From NCBI GenBank assembly GCA_963971405.1, contig OZ020484.1, positions 6,758,001-6,822,000 on the forward strand: DNA of 64,000 bases, read 5' to 3'. This DNA comes from Psococerastis gibbosa (taxonomy: Eukaryota; Arthropoda; Insecta; Psocodea; Psocidae). A model generated the notes under the pieces. That model ran no database searches. It saw nothing but the letters and a program-made list of their open reading frames with translations, and had not been told where the DNA came from. Position numbers and translations under genes: made by a program. Every line of letters begins with the position of its first letter. Position 1 is the first letter of the stretch. This document shows positions 34,398-49,953 of this stretch, piece after piece.

Positions 34398-37300
34398 GTA
34401 AGTACAGTTTAAGCATTATTTTATTATCATTTATTATTGCTATCCAATTTATACGTAGTAGGAAAGCATTGTGATGGTCGAAATTTTCGATTCCGAGATT
34501 TCAACGGATTTACACGTTTTGAGGTCCCAAGAACCCAAAAAAGTGGTTTTTACGAAATGTCTGTCTGTCGCTCTGTCGGTCTGTCTGTCTGTATGTCAGT
34601 CTGTGCGTTGATTTCCGGGCAAACTACTCTGTCGATTTTGATGAAATTCGGCATGTAGTTTCACAAAAGCATACTTCGAGATTATTTTTTTTTTTTTTTT
34701 GGGGGGCTAACTCAATTTGGGGGTTTTATTCTCAAAAAACTCCAAAAAAAACGTCAAAAAAAAATTATTTCCCGAAAACGGCTCCAACGATTTCTTTTAA
34801 ATTCGCATATATTGTAGTTGTTATTAATGTTGATAAAATCGCTTGCCCCTTGATAGTTTGCTTCGGGGGGTAAAAAAATAAAAATAACTCAATTTTAATG
34901 AAAAATGACTAAAAAATAATTTTTCTGTGAAACCTTTCTATCGATGATTTCTACCTTCAGGTATGTTTTAAGTGTTAAATTGAGTAACGAAACCGGATAG
35001 GTTGCTTTCCCAAAAAATATTTGGCTTTGCACAAAAAATTATTTTTTGAAAAAATGTTAGAAAATTCGCGCTCAAATGCATTGTGTGCCCTGCAATTATT
35101 GCTGTGTGGTAATTAATGTGTTGGTCTGACCTTTCTATAATTTATCTCACTTCCAATGACGTCAGGTGGACAACCCCCCCCCCCACCCCGAAATAACGGA
35201 AATTTAACCACTGGAAAATTATTTGCCATGAAATTACTCATAATCTGTATCTACTAATGTGCATCAAATGGCCTACCACCCAAGGACGGGCGTTGGCTGA
35301 AGAAGAAGAAGAAGATCTACTAATGTTGATAAATTGGAAAGCATGTTCGAGTAAACTCGGACCGGTTCTTTCGTATTGGTCTCGTTCACCTGTGTAGAAC
35401 AGTACGTACATACTGTACATGAGGTTGCTTATATTACCGGGCAATATCGACTGAAGCTGAATCGTTCACTTCGTTCGTTTGGTAAAGTTACAAATGCGCA
35501 TAACAATGTCTGTATTAATTATTACGGTACCTCCTTTCAATACAGTAAAAGTCAATTACGTTTACTTATGATAATTTACACTTAATCCCTAATAAATAAC
35601 TAGGCCACCTTACCCTTTCTCAGCATCGCAATATTCACAGCTTATTCACAACAATATTCACAACTTCGAATTAAACTATAGCACTGTTATTACTAAAAAC
35701 TACCCTGCATCCATAAAAAATAAAAAGCCCTTCAGTAATAATCTTCTTCTTCTTCTTCCTAAAATAAAAAGAGATACGACAGATAACATATCGAGACATG
35801 ACTTTTGTGAACCTGCAGCCTGATCATGGCGATTAATTAAATACCATGTCCGGTGATGGGATTAATTTAATTGTGTAAAATAAATGAAAAGCCAATTTCA
35901 GAATTTTTAAATTGTGATGTTGGCAATGCTAAACAACTGAACTGACGCGACGCTGCCGTAGCAAATATAAATAGCAAATATAAACACACATCGCCCTATA
36001 GAAATAAACATGTTTTAATATTTTGAATAAATATATTAAGGATTATAAATACTTTGTCTAAATCTAAGGCAGAAAAAATTAAGAACCCCACCAAAAATAT
36101 AGATAATTCAATTGTTTAAATTTGAATTTTCCGCGCTTAGCACTGCGACGATTACCAACATCAAAAATTACAAAAATCTGAAATTAGCTTGTGTGACATG
36201 GTATTAAATTAACCCCGGGATTATAATTGCCATGATCAGGCTGCTGCATGCCAAATATGATCAAAATCCACAGAGTAGTTTTCCCACCTATCGACGAACA
36301 GACACAAATGCAGGCAGGACATGTAGAGTAGTGGTACAGACTCCGACCCGAAAGGTTGTTGGTTCGTGTCCCACACTCACTACATGCCATGTTTTGGAGG
36401 GCATGTAAGGCAGGCGGTCCCGGGCTTTCCTAGTTGAGTGTAAGAGAGGGCTTTATAGCCCTAACTCCGCTACGTTGGCTTAGTAATAGAACAAAAGAAC
36501 CGGTCCTAGTTTACTCGAACATGCTTTCCAATTTATCAATTATTAGGCAAATAATATGAGCAGTTTCATAGTAAATAATTTTCCTATGGTTACATTTCGG
36601 ATCTCTCGTTGGTTATGGCCTTGATATCCTCTATCCCAAAGCACTGAATTGATCGATGGTATTCCAAATCCTAGAACGGGCACACCAATACATTTTAACA
36701 TACGAATAGTCAGGCTCGGATCTAGATTTTTTTTAAATAGGGGTGAAATTTTAGACATTTTCAGAGCAATAAGGGTTCTATATAATATAGTTAATTAATA
36801 AGATCGAGCACATGGGAGGCCCGGGGGTCTCCTCCGTGAGAAAATTTGTTAAAAATTAGACTGAAATAGTGGGGGTTTTCGCATTTTGAGGAACCTAATG
36901 GGGGGCTATAGCCCTCACAGCCCCCCCCCCCCCCGTAAATCAGCGCCTGTGAACAGTAATTATATTGGCAGGGAACGCAATGTATTGGAGCGTGAATTTT
37001 CCATAATTTCATTAAAAACTATTTTTTGCACAAAAGTTAATACTTTTTTGGGAGTGGAACTTGTTCAGTTTTGTTACGTTTTGTTACTTTATTTAACACC
37101 TACAACTTACCAGAAGGTTTCACAGAAAAATTACTTTTATTCATTTTTAATTAAAATTTAGTTATTTTTATTTTTTTACCCCCAGAATCAAACTATCAAG
37201 GGGCAAGCGACCCCCCGCATTTTGTTAACATTAATTACGACTACAATATATGAGAATTAAAAGAAAATCGGTCGAGCCGTTTTTGAGAAATAATTTTTTT

Positions 37301-40300
37301 AGACCTTTTTTTTTGGAGTTTTTTGAGAAACAAACCCCCCCCCCCCAAATTGAGTTTGCCCCAAATAAAAAAACTTGTCCTGAGGTATGGTTTTTGTGAA
37401 CCTATACATGCCAAATTTAATTTAAATCAACTGAGTAGTTGGCCCGGAAATCGATGAACAGACAGAGCGACAGACAGACTGAGCGACAGACAGACAGATA
37501 TTTCGTAAATATCCCTTTTTTGGGTTCCTGGGACCTAAAAAGGTGTAAATCCGTTGAAATCTCGGAATCAAACATTTTGACCATCACAAAGCTTTCCTTA
37601 TACTACGTATAAATTGGAAAGCAAAAGGTCAATATTTATTTATTTATACGAACAGTCCGACACGACAGTTAGACTTTTCGTAAAAAACAATTTTTGGGTT
37701 CCTGCCGTTCTACCATGGCGATTAGTATTATACCGTACCTTATTCTTGGATTAAAAATCTACCTAAACATAACAATTTTGAACAGCACAAATTATCTTGT
37801 TCACATTTTTAATCCTAAGTAATGATTAATAATAATCGCCATAGTAGGCCCACTGGGATCTCAAAACGTGTAAATCCACTGAAATCGCGAAATGGAAAAT
37901 TTCGACCATCACAAAGCTTTCCTTATATTGACCTATAATTAATAGTAAAGCAATAAAACTACCAATAATCATGGCGGAATTCTGCCCAAGGTAGACTCCG
38001 TTAGTCTTCAAATCGACTGCATTGGTTTATTTTCTTCCTGTAATGATATAGAGCCTAATTAGGCCTTTGCGGTCATAATAGTCTCAAGCAGACCACAAGG
38101 ATAAAATAGTCATCATAATAATGTACTGTATATGGACAGAAATAGACTCTGCATTCAAATTTCCTGCATTAGGACATCGTATGCGGTTACCATTATTTAA
38201 CACTTTGCCAATCACCAATAAACTGGAACACAGACTTGTATTGTTGCCAGAAATTCCAGAATTGTAGCCTAGTTAGTTGAAGCCCATCGAAGTTATTAAT
38301 GGGGAATAGAATCGATAGAATTTCAAGCAATGGCGGAACCACGGGGGGGGGGGTCAGGGGGTCAATTTACATTAGTAGATTCATAACATAGTTAAAAAAT
38401 AAATAAAACTCAACTCTTCAACAAACAAATTACCTTTTAAACTTAAATACAACTTGTGAAACCCCCCCCCCCCTAAATTTTCTGCTGTATCCGCCCTTGA
38501 TTTCTCGATGCTTAGCTTTTGGACGAAGGAAAGAATGAAACTGATGTCTCAATAATGAGTTCGCTCGCAGGGGCGTCATTTGGGGTTACCCCCCCCCCCC
38601 TAAGCTTTTAGAAAAATGGAAATTGCAGTTTGTACAATTTAAAGTGAGTAAGGGTAAGCCACTGTTGTTTAGGCGCTTATTCCACCTACGTCAATAGTCA
38701 ATAGTCAATGTGGTATTGACGGACATTTCAATTTTTCGTTGGTACACTACATTCCACTTGTTTTTTCAACTATTGATCACTTTTCTTCTATTGACACGTA
38801 TTGACACAAATTTTTGAAATTTGGCGCATTTGTTTTTTGAAATGTTGTTTGTATTTGTTTTCTTCGTACACTTATTATTTTCAATAAAACCTAATAATAG
38901 TAGGAGATCCGAAGTAAGATCGACCTTCACCGATCTGTTTAATGGATGAAAACTGTTTTATAAACAATCTATTAAAATGTTTGTACTTAACATATTCCAT
39001 GACGCCATTTTAGTTTGTTATTGTTTGCAGCGCGTGATTTTACTCTATGATCATTGATCAATTTTAACTATGGCATAGAGTAAAATTGAAATGTCCGTCA
39101 ATACCACATTTACTATTGACTATTGAAGTAGGTGGAATAAGCGCCTTATATACAGTAGTCTAGCACTCCAGCATACCTTTTTTATTAAAAAAAAAAAGAA
39201 TTGAAGTGAAAAGCTATATTTAGCTCAAAAGATACGTGACAAACATTATTTTAGAAATAATTACTTAAACTTGTGGTCCAGCTATATTATGACGACGCCC
39301 TTGTTAGGCGTAGATTGTGGGTTCGAATCCCGCCTAGCCCAGTTTTTCTATATCCTCTAATTTCGGTTATTACTTAAACATGCTAAAAAAAAATTTTTTT
39401 GTTGCTCCCCTGAATAAAATTTTGCATTCATCCTTGCTTCGAATGCATGAACAGTAGGGGGGGGCGCTTAGAGTAAGAGTTTGTTTGGTACCGGGGGCCA
39501 TTATATTGCCCAGGTAGGCACAGCGAGGTATCGCATACCAACTTTTACGACGTGCTTGCGTAGTTAAGTAATCTTCAGGTATACCCCGACGAAGGTCTTT
39601 CTATAATAATAAAATTTGGTACGGTTTGATGACCGGTGTCTTAGGCCAACTGATGGCACAATTCATTAGCTAGGTACTTCAGCCAGTGGCTTACGTTTAA
39701 AAGATTAAATTACTCGTGACTTCGTGGTATTTCATTTCAATTAACAAACAAAAAATTATCTACCTGCATTAAATGAAACTTGTTATAATAACAAGACTTA
39801 TTAGTACAGCCCAGCAAATAAACGTTTAGATATTAAATAAAAAGGTTTTATAATTACTAACACTAGTGGGTTTCTTAACGATTATTTGGATTTATAACTC
39901 CTGTTATTCTAACAAATTTTATTAAAACACTATTTTTTTTTTCAACGGCTTAAATGAAGGGGAGCTCAGGGGGTTCGAGCCAACAGTGATTCGTACGCGA
40001 TTTCGTTGAGAGAATTCATCATTGCCTTGGGCCTCTGGCGTCGATAGCTATAGTCTAGGGGTCTTGCCCCCCCCCCCCCCAAATAAAATATATTACACAT
40101 ATATATGTATATGTTACCGGGCCTCGTAGCAGTACAAACAATGGACCCCCCCTTCCCCCCTCCTATATACCCCCTCCTTTTTTACCTTCTTTCCCCTTTT
40201 TTATATTCCATATGCGATAATTTAAGTTATAGGTTAGATATTTTATAAGTAGTTACAAGTTAGATATAAGTAGATATAAGTTAGATATTTTACTATGTAT

Positions 40301-40588
40301 ACTGTTATGAAGTTATGGTTAACATGAAAAAAAAGACTTTATAGTCTTATTGTTCACCATTTGTATAGCAATAAAGTCGTTTATCCATTCATTCATTCAT
40401 TCAATCAATCATTCATTCAATCATTCATTCATTCATTCATATATTGTTGCTTTCCAATTTATACGTAGTATAAGGAAAGCTTTGTGACGGTCGAAATTTT
40501 CGATTCCGAGATTTCAACGGATTTACACGTTTAGAGGTCCCAGGAACCCAAAAAAGTGGTTTTTACGAAATGTCTGTCAGTCTGTCGT

Positions 40589-40639
<51 letters not shown>

Positions 40640-43600
40640 GTGCGTCGATTTCCGGGCAAACTACTCTGTCGATTTTGATGAAATTCGGCATGTAGGTTCA
40701 CAAAAGCATACTTCGAGATCATTTTTTTATTTGGGGCTAACTTAATTTGGGGGGGGGTTATTCTCAAAAAACTCCTAAAAAACGTCAAAAAAAAAATTAT
40801 TTCTCAAAAACGGCTCCAATGATTTCTTTTAAATTCACATATATTGTAGTCGTTATTAATATTAACGAAATGCGTGGGGTCGCTTGCCCCTTGATAGGTT
40901 GCTTCTGGGGGTTAAAAAAATAAAAAAAAATAAATTTTAATGAAAAATGACTAAAAAATTATTTTTCTGCGAAACCTTTCTATCGATAATTTTTACCTTC
41001 AGGCATGTTTTAGGTGTTAAATTGAGTAACGAAACCGGACAGGTTGCTTTCCCAGAAAAGTATTTGGTTTTGTAAAAAAAAAAAAAACGTTTTTTGAAAA
41101 AATGATAGAAAATTCACGCTCAAATGCATAGCGTGCCCTGCCAGTATTGCTGTGTGGTAATGTGTTGGTCTGACCTATCTTGAATTTACCTCACCTCCAG
41201 TGACGTCAGGTGGACAACCCCCCCCCCCCCCCCCCATCGACATCGGAAATTTAACCATAGGAAAATTATTTACCATGAAATTACTCATTTTCTCTATCTA
41301 CTAATTTTGATAAATTGGAAAGCATGTTCGAGTAAACTCGGAGCGGTTCTTTTTGTTTTGCAATAGGATCTATGTTGGAAAATTCCAAATTGATAGTAGC
41401 AAGACAAACAACTGTTTTTCGCTAAACATCAGTTAAGAGCCAATCAGAGTATACCACTCCCACGTGCTCCACTTCATTATTAATAGCCTATAAGCTACCT
41501 ACCTTATCTATCATATTTTATGTTCTATTGTTATTACTGTGAATTAGCCTCTTAAGTTGGTGCATCCGCGTTCCATTCGTCCTTTTGCAATAGGACCTTT
41601 TTGACACTGTCACTTCAACAGCCATCGTTCGAATTTTTTTAAAACAACTTTTAGGCATACCGTACATAATAACATATTTTGTATTGTAACTGAAAAGGCT
41701 CTCACGGCCGGAGTCAGATGAAGAAACAGTGGAATCCGGGATGATGGGCCGTGGTCGATCTGAAAGTGAATCTTCAGTGGCGCTGCGGAGACTTCGAACA
41801 CTGTACCGGAAGGACCACGGCCTATGAGCCCCGATTCTACTGTTTCTTAATATTTTGTGTTCCTAGATTAAATCGTCATAATGGTCTTATTCAAGACTTC
41901 AACCCATGGAACTCATCCACCTTATTTCCAACGACATTTGGGCTTGAAATATATTTTTTTCTTAACATAAGACCTTTTGCAAAACGTGTGGCTGGCAGGA
42001 TTTCAATGATGTAATAAAATAATTTCGGTTAATTTTTGGCGTACACCCTGTTGAAAAACCAGTGGCGAATTAAGAATCTATCCAATGGACCGTGGTTGAG
42101 TTGTATGTAATCTTCCAAACAACAACAGTTGTGGGCCTAAAGCTGGGTTAACATGCATATTTCGATGCTACAGGTATTTATGGCTGGAGCAATTTGTCAT
42201 AAATTCGTTCCAGCAATTAGAGCTAAAGTCATGCAATGTCATCCATTCACGGCTTTGTTATCCTATTATAATGTAAAAAATATCTGCAATCCACCGTAGC
42301 TTATATAATTAGTACCTAACTACAACCGATGGACGATTTGACTTTTTCAGATTTTAGATTAGCACGGGCATTTTCATAACTTATACAAGGAAGTGAATGG
42401 CCGCAGAATATGTACGTACTCGTATGTACTGTAAAGTAGATAGGCCGATTGTTGTTTTTTACGGGTGTACCCCTATATGCTGTCCTACTTATGCATTGGT
42501 AGGTAGGTACCGAGATAGATAATAATATTACGGTTGCTTGGTTAACAATTCTCCTAGGGTTAAATTTTGGTTGCCTCGACTTTCCCTATCCGAAAGCACT
42601 GAATTGAGCGATGAGGCCACTGAATAGTCTATAACGGGCATCAGGGGGGGGGGGGGGGGCACGGTTCAACTTGCCCCAGCTCCCTTTCCTCGAGTAATGT
42701 AAGACGTGGTTCATGTCTCCCCGGGCCCCTTTGCAGCAATATGAATGTAAGCACTCCTTTGTTAGCTTTGTAAAATCCACAGCTATACTTTACTACTATT
42801 AAAATGCGTAAAACCCTACTATTTTGCACTTATACCTCAAATTTTTCCTTATCCTGCCTGATGACGTCATATGGTATACTAAGTTTTGCCCCCGCCATCA
42901 TTCTACAACTTTACGCCACTGACGGGCATACCAATTTATTACAACATGGTAATATAATAATGGCTGACAGGGAATGCAATTTATTGAGGCATGAATTATC
43001 CATAATATTTTGTTATCAAAATAAAAAACTTTGCTTGGGAAAGGAACTTATTCAGTTTGGTTCCTCTATTTAACACCTAAAACATGCCTGAAATTAGAAA
43101 GCATCAATGAAAAGCTTCCGCAGAAAAATTATTTTTTGTCATTTTTCACGAAAATTGCGTATTTCTTATCCCCCCCCCCCCCCCCAGAACCAAACTAACA
43201 AGGCGGGCGACCTATCGCGTGTGGTTTACATTGATAACAGGTACGGTACTGTATAATATGATATGTATGTGAATTTAAAGATAAATTGTAGGAGCCATTT
43301 TTTAGAGAAAAAAAAGGAAAAAAGTTTAATTTTAGCCGTTTTTTTGGAGTTTTTTTAATAGTAAATACCCCCAAATTGAGTTAGCCCAAAATAAAATAAA
43401 TCCCGAGATGTTATTATTTTGTGAACCTACATGCTAAATTTCATCAAAATCCGCCGAGTAGTTTGCCCACAAATCGACGAACAGGGAGACAGAAATGTTG
43501 TAAAAAAAACTCAAAACGTGTAAATCCACTAAAATCTCGACATTCAAAATGTCGACTATCACAAAGCTTTCCTAATACTACGTATAAAAATGAAAGCAAT

Positions 43601-46600
43601 TAAAGGGTAGTAGCATATAAACAATTTAATGAATGTATCCAATTGACGTCTTCAGTTGCCTCTGTAGGTTAGTACCCGTGTTGAGTTACGACTCGTCTCC
43701 GATCGCATGGGGTGTAGAGGCTCGCAGAAGTACAAGCACCCTCCCACCTGGCCATTGAAGTAGATATAAATACAATCAATCAATCAAATATATTTATTCC
43801 AATTTTTCCAAGAAGACAAGTAGGTATACATAAAATGACAAAATTAAAATAAACTATAAATACGTTAAATTAAATTAAGTTATATTACATTCATTACTTT
43901 ACAAGGAATTATAACCAGCCTATCTTAAAATTGCAACATGATTAAGCTATTTGGGGTAAATTGGTTACAGCGTTTAAACCTTGATTCATGCAGTACTTGC
44001 ACGCGACCAGACCATACCGGTCCCAGGTTGCAACCGGCAAGGTCATTCCTCAGTTCGTCGAGTTGTCCGTAGTCCAGTCTTTTATTAAGGCGCGGTTTCC
44101 ACCGACCGGCTAGGGCTAAATACAAATACGGTGACGTGGTAGCAGACATTCAAGACTTAGGCGGGGTTTCCATCGACCTCGCATTGCAGAATGCAAATGA
44201 CATTGACGGAAATTAGAATTTTTCTTTTTATAGAAATCTATTAAAATGTTTGTAATTAACATATACCATGACGCCATTTTTTAATTTTAGTTTGTTTGTT
44301 TGTGATTTTACTCTATGATTATTGGTCAATTGTAACTATGGTATAGAGTAAAACAAACATTTCCGTCAATGTCATTTGCATTCTGCAATGCGAGGTCGGT
44401 GGAAACACCGCCTAAGCCTTGAATGTCTGTTACCACGTCACCGTATTTGTATTTAGCCCTAGCCGGTCGGTGGAAACCCCGCCTAACCTTGATTCCTCCC
44501 GGCTGTTTACAACTTGTCCAACTAGTCGACGAATAATTTTATGCCATGCTCCTAGATTAATTTACATGGCTTTACATGGCTAAATAGTAGAGATTATTCT
44601 TTTAAGGACTCTTTATGGACCCAGACCTACTTATAGTGTCAGGACATGTACAGTTGTGCTACAGACTCCGACTTTTACCCAAAAGGTTGTTGCTTCGAGT
44701 CTCACACTTGCTACATTTTCTGGCCATGCTTCGGAGGGCATGTAAAGCAGGCGGGCCCCGGGAATTCCTAGTTGAGTGTAGGAGAGGGCTTCATAGCCCT
44801 AGCTCCGTTAGGTTGGCTTCGTAATAGAACAAAAAAGTCAATATTTATTTATTTATTTATAGTGGCCCATGTCCCTTGTCCAATGTCAACGACCCCATGG
44901 ATTACAGACATTATTTGTATTGTTTCCGTATCAATTTTTAGCCATTGGCAATCTGATATATGTCCTCGATGTCAACCTAGACCCGCTACAAGCGATAAGG
45001 GACAAGCTGAGACAAGCTTACCAGAGCAATGAAGTATGGCTAATTAGTAAGTTTGTGCCATACAGCCTGAACAGTCGCTTCACGAATTCTGAAGTCATTT
45101 CGGGTTAGTGCCTTTGTTTCATGCACACGGAGAATGTAGGGAAATACATATTGTACATATAGGACGCAACTTAAAAGAAACTTTCAATATAACTTGAGAC
45201 TTTTAATGCAAAATAATAGTAAATAGTGAATATTTACACCTACAAAAACTAGTCGCAATTTCGAGTGATACTCGAGTCGACTAAAGCTAAAGCTCGCCTA
45301 ATAGGCATTCTTAATTTCAATTCAAAATAATGTAAGAAAATCCACCCTGATCCCAAAAAGCGTACGTGCACCTGCCTTCTAGTAGTAGTAGTGTTCGTCG
45401 GGTTAATAACGACTTAGGCCTCATTTGGGCCCATAGAGCGACCCCGACTTGACTGTCCTATGCCAGCCCATAGGACAGTGGACCTCCTGATTATAGTGGA
45501 TTCCGAACCACTTGGGAAACACAGTGAAGTCACACGATTAGTTCGGAGGTGACCAGGACAAGTCCTACCATGTTTCTCTAAGGGAAACTGAGAAATACCG
45601 TGGGCTTGGAAGCCCCTTCTAGCATTGAGAGCTTACCTTATATAATGTGTCTCTTTTCAATTAGATAATTAGAACGTACTGTATTTAGCGTGAGAAAGAG
45701 CCTCATTCTAATTATTGCATTACTAATTTACGGGGTAAATGCTACATGTTTTTTTTATTATACAAAAGATACATTTGACTTAGCAAAGGCTTAGGAAAAA
45801 ATACACATTATATAAAATTAATTGACCCTCACATACTACAAAGTAAATAAAAAATAAATAAGGACTTTTTATTGTTTCTATTACTAAGCCAACCTAGCGG
45901 AGTTAGGGCTATAAAGCCCTCTCTTACACTCAACTAGGAAGGCCCGGGACCGCCTGCTTTACATGCCCTCCGAAGCATGGCCAGAAAATGTAGCCAGTGT
46001 GGGACTCGAACCAACAACCTTTCGGGTGAAAGTCAGAGTCCGTACCACTACGCTACATGTCCTGACAACAATACTCGAAGCTATGGAGAACAGAATCAGT
46101 GCATTTGAAATGTGGATATACAGAAACTTTGGAGAGATCGTGTGATTCGTGTCCCTAATGGGAGAAGGCGAGTTGCTGCTAACGGTTAATTAAGAAACGG
46201 AAACTAACATACTTCGGTCCTGTGATGAGGAAAGAAAAGTATCTTCTGCATGTAATAATCCAAGGGAAGATAGAAGGATAGAGGGCTCCCGGCAGTAGAA
46301 AAAAATCTTGGTTGAAAAACCTGAGGTAGTGGTTAGGGAAAAACACGACTTCACTTTTCAGAGCAGCAGTCTACTACTACACCAACCTAGCTCAGTTAGG
46401 GCTGTAAAGTCCTTCTTACACTCAACTAGAAAAGCCCGGCCCTGATTTACATCTGAAGCATGGCTAGAAAATGTAGCAAGTGTGTGACTCGAACCTATAC
46501 CCTTTCAAGGGAAAGTCAAAGTCCGCATCACTATACTATATCCGTTCGGACAACTACAAAACAATGAACAATCGTAAGCAATCGTAACATTTTAATGGCC

Positions 46601-47176
46601 AGACCATGCGATAAATCTTCTGGCTCCAGGTAACACCATGTAAAATGTCCATTGCCCTCGCCTGGAACATTGGGGTGAACGGACTGTTGGACTGTACCTA
46701 CACATATTGTAGAGCCGAGTCCGCTGGATTACGTAACTGCACTGTGTTTATTCAGTTATGGCACCTTGGTTGTATAGGGGGAGGGGGAGGGGGTTCCTCT
46801 TTTTCAGCATGTAATATGCTTAATGCCATGCCAGTAGAAATCAAAATATTGAAAGACATTGAAAAAATATTTAAGGCAGCAGTGAAAAAGCTAAACCAAC
46901 CTTTCTGGTAAAATATAGCTACTTGTCATATTGTATTGTTTTTTTTTGCCATTGGCAAACTGGTGTAGGTCCTCGATGTCAACCTACACTGGCTACAAGC
47001 GATAATGTGCAAGCTGAGACAAGCTTTCCATTGACGCAATGGAACAGAAGCATGATACGAGTCTGCTGGTTGAATAACAATTTATTGTAACTTTTTAACT
47101 CCCTTTAATTCCCATTCGTTCATTTTAATTATTCATTTGGGTTTATTTATAAGAATATAAACATAATTCCGAATAA

Positions 47177-47229
<53 letters not shown>

Positions 47230-47657
47230 CGATGTAATTGAAAAAGACATAAGAATGATGAATTCTAATTGTAAAGACATTAGAGTACTGCACCTTAATA
47301 TAAGAAGCTTAAAAAAAATACTACAATGAGTTAGAAATAATTAAAACACAAGTAAACCCTGAAATAATATCGATATGTAAAAATATATAAATATATATAT
47401 AAATAAATAAATATATAATATAAAAAATGAAGAAAAAATTGGGAAAGCAAAACAAGTAATAAAAAAATGGTTGCTAGAGACTCAATAGGCAAGACCTATT
47501 GAACCCACAATATCCTTAAAAAGTTGCAACATTTAGTGAAGAAGACGCCACCCCCGACAAGCGGAAGCTTTGGGGTGGTCGTGAATTGTAATTAGTCTAT
47601 TTTTATTTTGAATTAATATAATCCCCTAGCTGGTGGAGTAACCAGTTAGGGAAAAAA

Positions 47658-47746
<89 letters not shown>

Positions 47747-49921
47747 AACTGTACAAATATCTTATAATAAAGAATAACTATTTTATATATTTAAACAAAA
47801 TTGTTGGAAACACACAGAATAAGAGGCAACTGAGAAACGTAGACACATTGAGACAAAATATTCCTATAACACATAATAAGTACGGCAGACGCCTCAATGA
47901 AACAGTTTTACCAGAGATATTTAACAAATTGCCACTTAAACTAAAAGAATTGAACAAAATAGGGAAAATAAAAAAAGAATTAAAAAAATACTTAATTTTA
48001 AATACAGACTATTAGCCATTTCATTATACATATAATTTTACATCAATATATAATAATATATAATAGTATAAATAATAAATATATATAAATACATCCTTCA
48101 GAGTTCAGAAGGATCTCACTCATTGCAGAAAGCTAGAGTGAGTACTATATAATGGTTTATTATTATTAATTATTATTAATTATATTTATATCTTGCAGAG
48201 CCACTGCACTATGATCGCTCGATAAGCGTAAGCTTGAGCGTGATAATGCTGATTAATAACAAATTGTTGTTCACAATATATGCACCTTGTCCGGGGTTAC
48301 CGGTCAAGGAAAAAAGTGAAGTGAAGTGATTATTATTATTATCCGAATGTGATACGGATACAAAATTGGAAATTTAGGCCTACTACGAATTTTTGTATTT
48401 TTTATGAATTTTTCATAAGACCATTTTCGCGGCTGGGGTATTAAATTAATTTAACCAAAAATACCATCATTTGTATACCGTACAAAATATTTTGAACCTT
48501 CTTCGATCGACTTCGACGGCAAGATGTAAGCGTGCTTGTACTAGTGCGAGTCTATACAAGCCATCGGAGACTTGTCGCAACTCAACACGGGTACTAACTT
48601 ACAGGGGTGACTGAAGACATTCATTAAATTGTTTGTATGCGATTAACCTTTAAAAAAAAGTTTTTGCTGAGTGTATTTCAATAACTGTTAAGTTTGTTTA
48701 TAGGCCTACCTTTTGAAAATTTCCGGCCTTAAAAAGAGCCCTTCTCGGGTAGTCGAAGGTTCAGGTGCAAAATGCGATGTTGGTACTCATTTAATGAGCA
48801 AAAGTTTAGCTTGAAGGCCACATAGCCTACAGGTAGGTTGGTAGGTACCAATGTCATTGTTTATTCGAAGCGTTGAGTGTCGAAGCTGCTCAATGCTAAT
48901 GGACATCCTTGGAATTAACGCCCACTGCACGTTGCAGCTCAGCTTGATGATTAGTGCCAATTTTTAATTTAATCAAGTACCTAGCTGCTAATTAAGGCTG
49001 AGATTGGCAAAAATAAATGTTCACAAAAATCATGTCTCGGGACTGTTTATTTTTACTTTGGGCTAACTCAATTTAACAAATATACAGTACATTAGGTCTG
49101 CAGACTAAATTCGACAGTGTCTGAGGACATCAATCATACCGAAGAAGAGGCAAACGCGTCCAGTCCGGTCCTGAGCAGACCTTAAAAACCTCAATTAGGC
49201 TACCGTACAAAAAATAGTTCCAGGCTAATAAATAAGCGCCGCCAACCATTCCATTTTTTAGCACATTAAATGTTTATTACAGGCAGGCACCTTACCAACG
49301 AGGGAAGAACTACTAGTTTTTGCAGTAGTTTAGAAAAACTGGAAAAAGCGGTTTGATGTGCGTTTGACTGAATTATCCTTATTAGACTATTACATAAACG
49401 ACAAATTACATAAAGACGTAAAGATTCCACTTCCCTTTCTGCTTCTAAGGTCACAATCACACAATCAATTGGTTGGCAGCAACTCCCTGCATATTATCCT
49501 CCCGGTTTTTCGGTCCTCCTCTTCTTCTTCTTCTTCCTCTTCTTCTTCTTCTTCCTCTTCTTCTTCTTCTTCATCTTCCTCCTCCTCCTCTTCTTCTTCT
49601 TCTTCTTCTTCTTCTTCCTCCTCCTCTTCTTCTTCTTCTTCCTCCTCTTCTTCTTCTTCTTCTTCTTCTTCTTCTTCTTCCTCCTCCTCTTCTTCTTCTT
49701 CTTCCTCCTCTTCTTCTTCTTCCTCTTCTTCTTCTTCTTCCTCCTCTTCTTCTTCTTCTTCCTCCTCTTCTTCTTCTTCTTCCTCCTCTTCTTCTTCTTC
49801 TTCCTCCTCTTCTTCTTCTTCTTCCTCCTCTTCTTCTTCTTCTTCCTCCTCTTCTTCTTCTTCTTCCTCCTCTTCTTCTTCTTCTTCCTCCTCTTCTTCT
49901 TCTTCTTCCTCCTCTTCTTCT

Positions 49922-49953
<32 letters not shown>

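Noticed and set aside
40447-41353. Helitron for the (GTCT)n element because of its end hairpins
   Set aside because: The ends do not show 5' TC or 3' CTRR in either orientation, so the class was left open.
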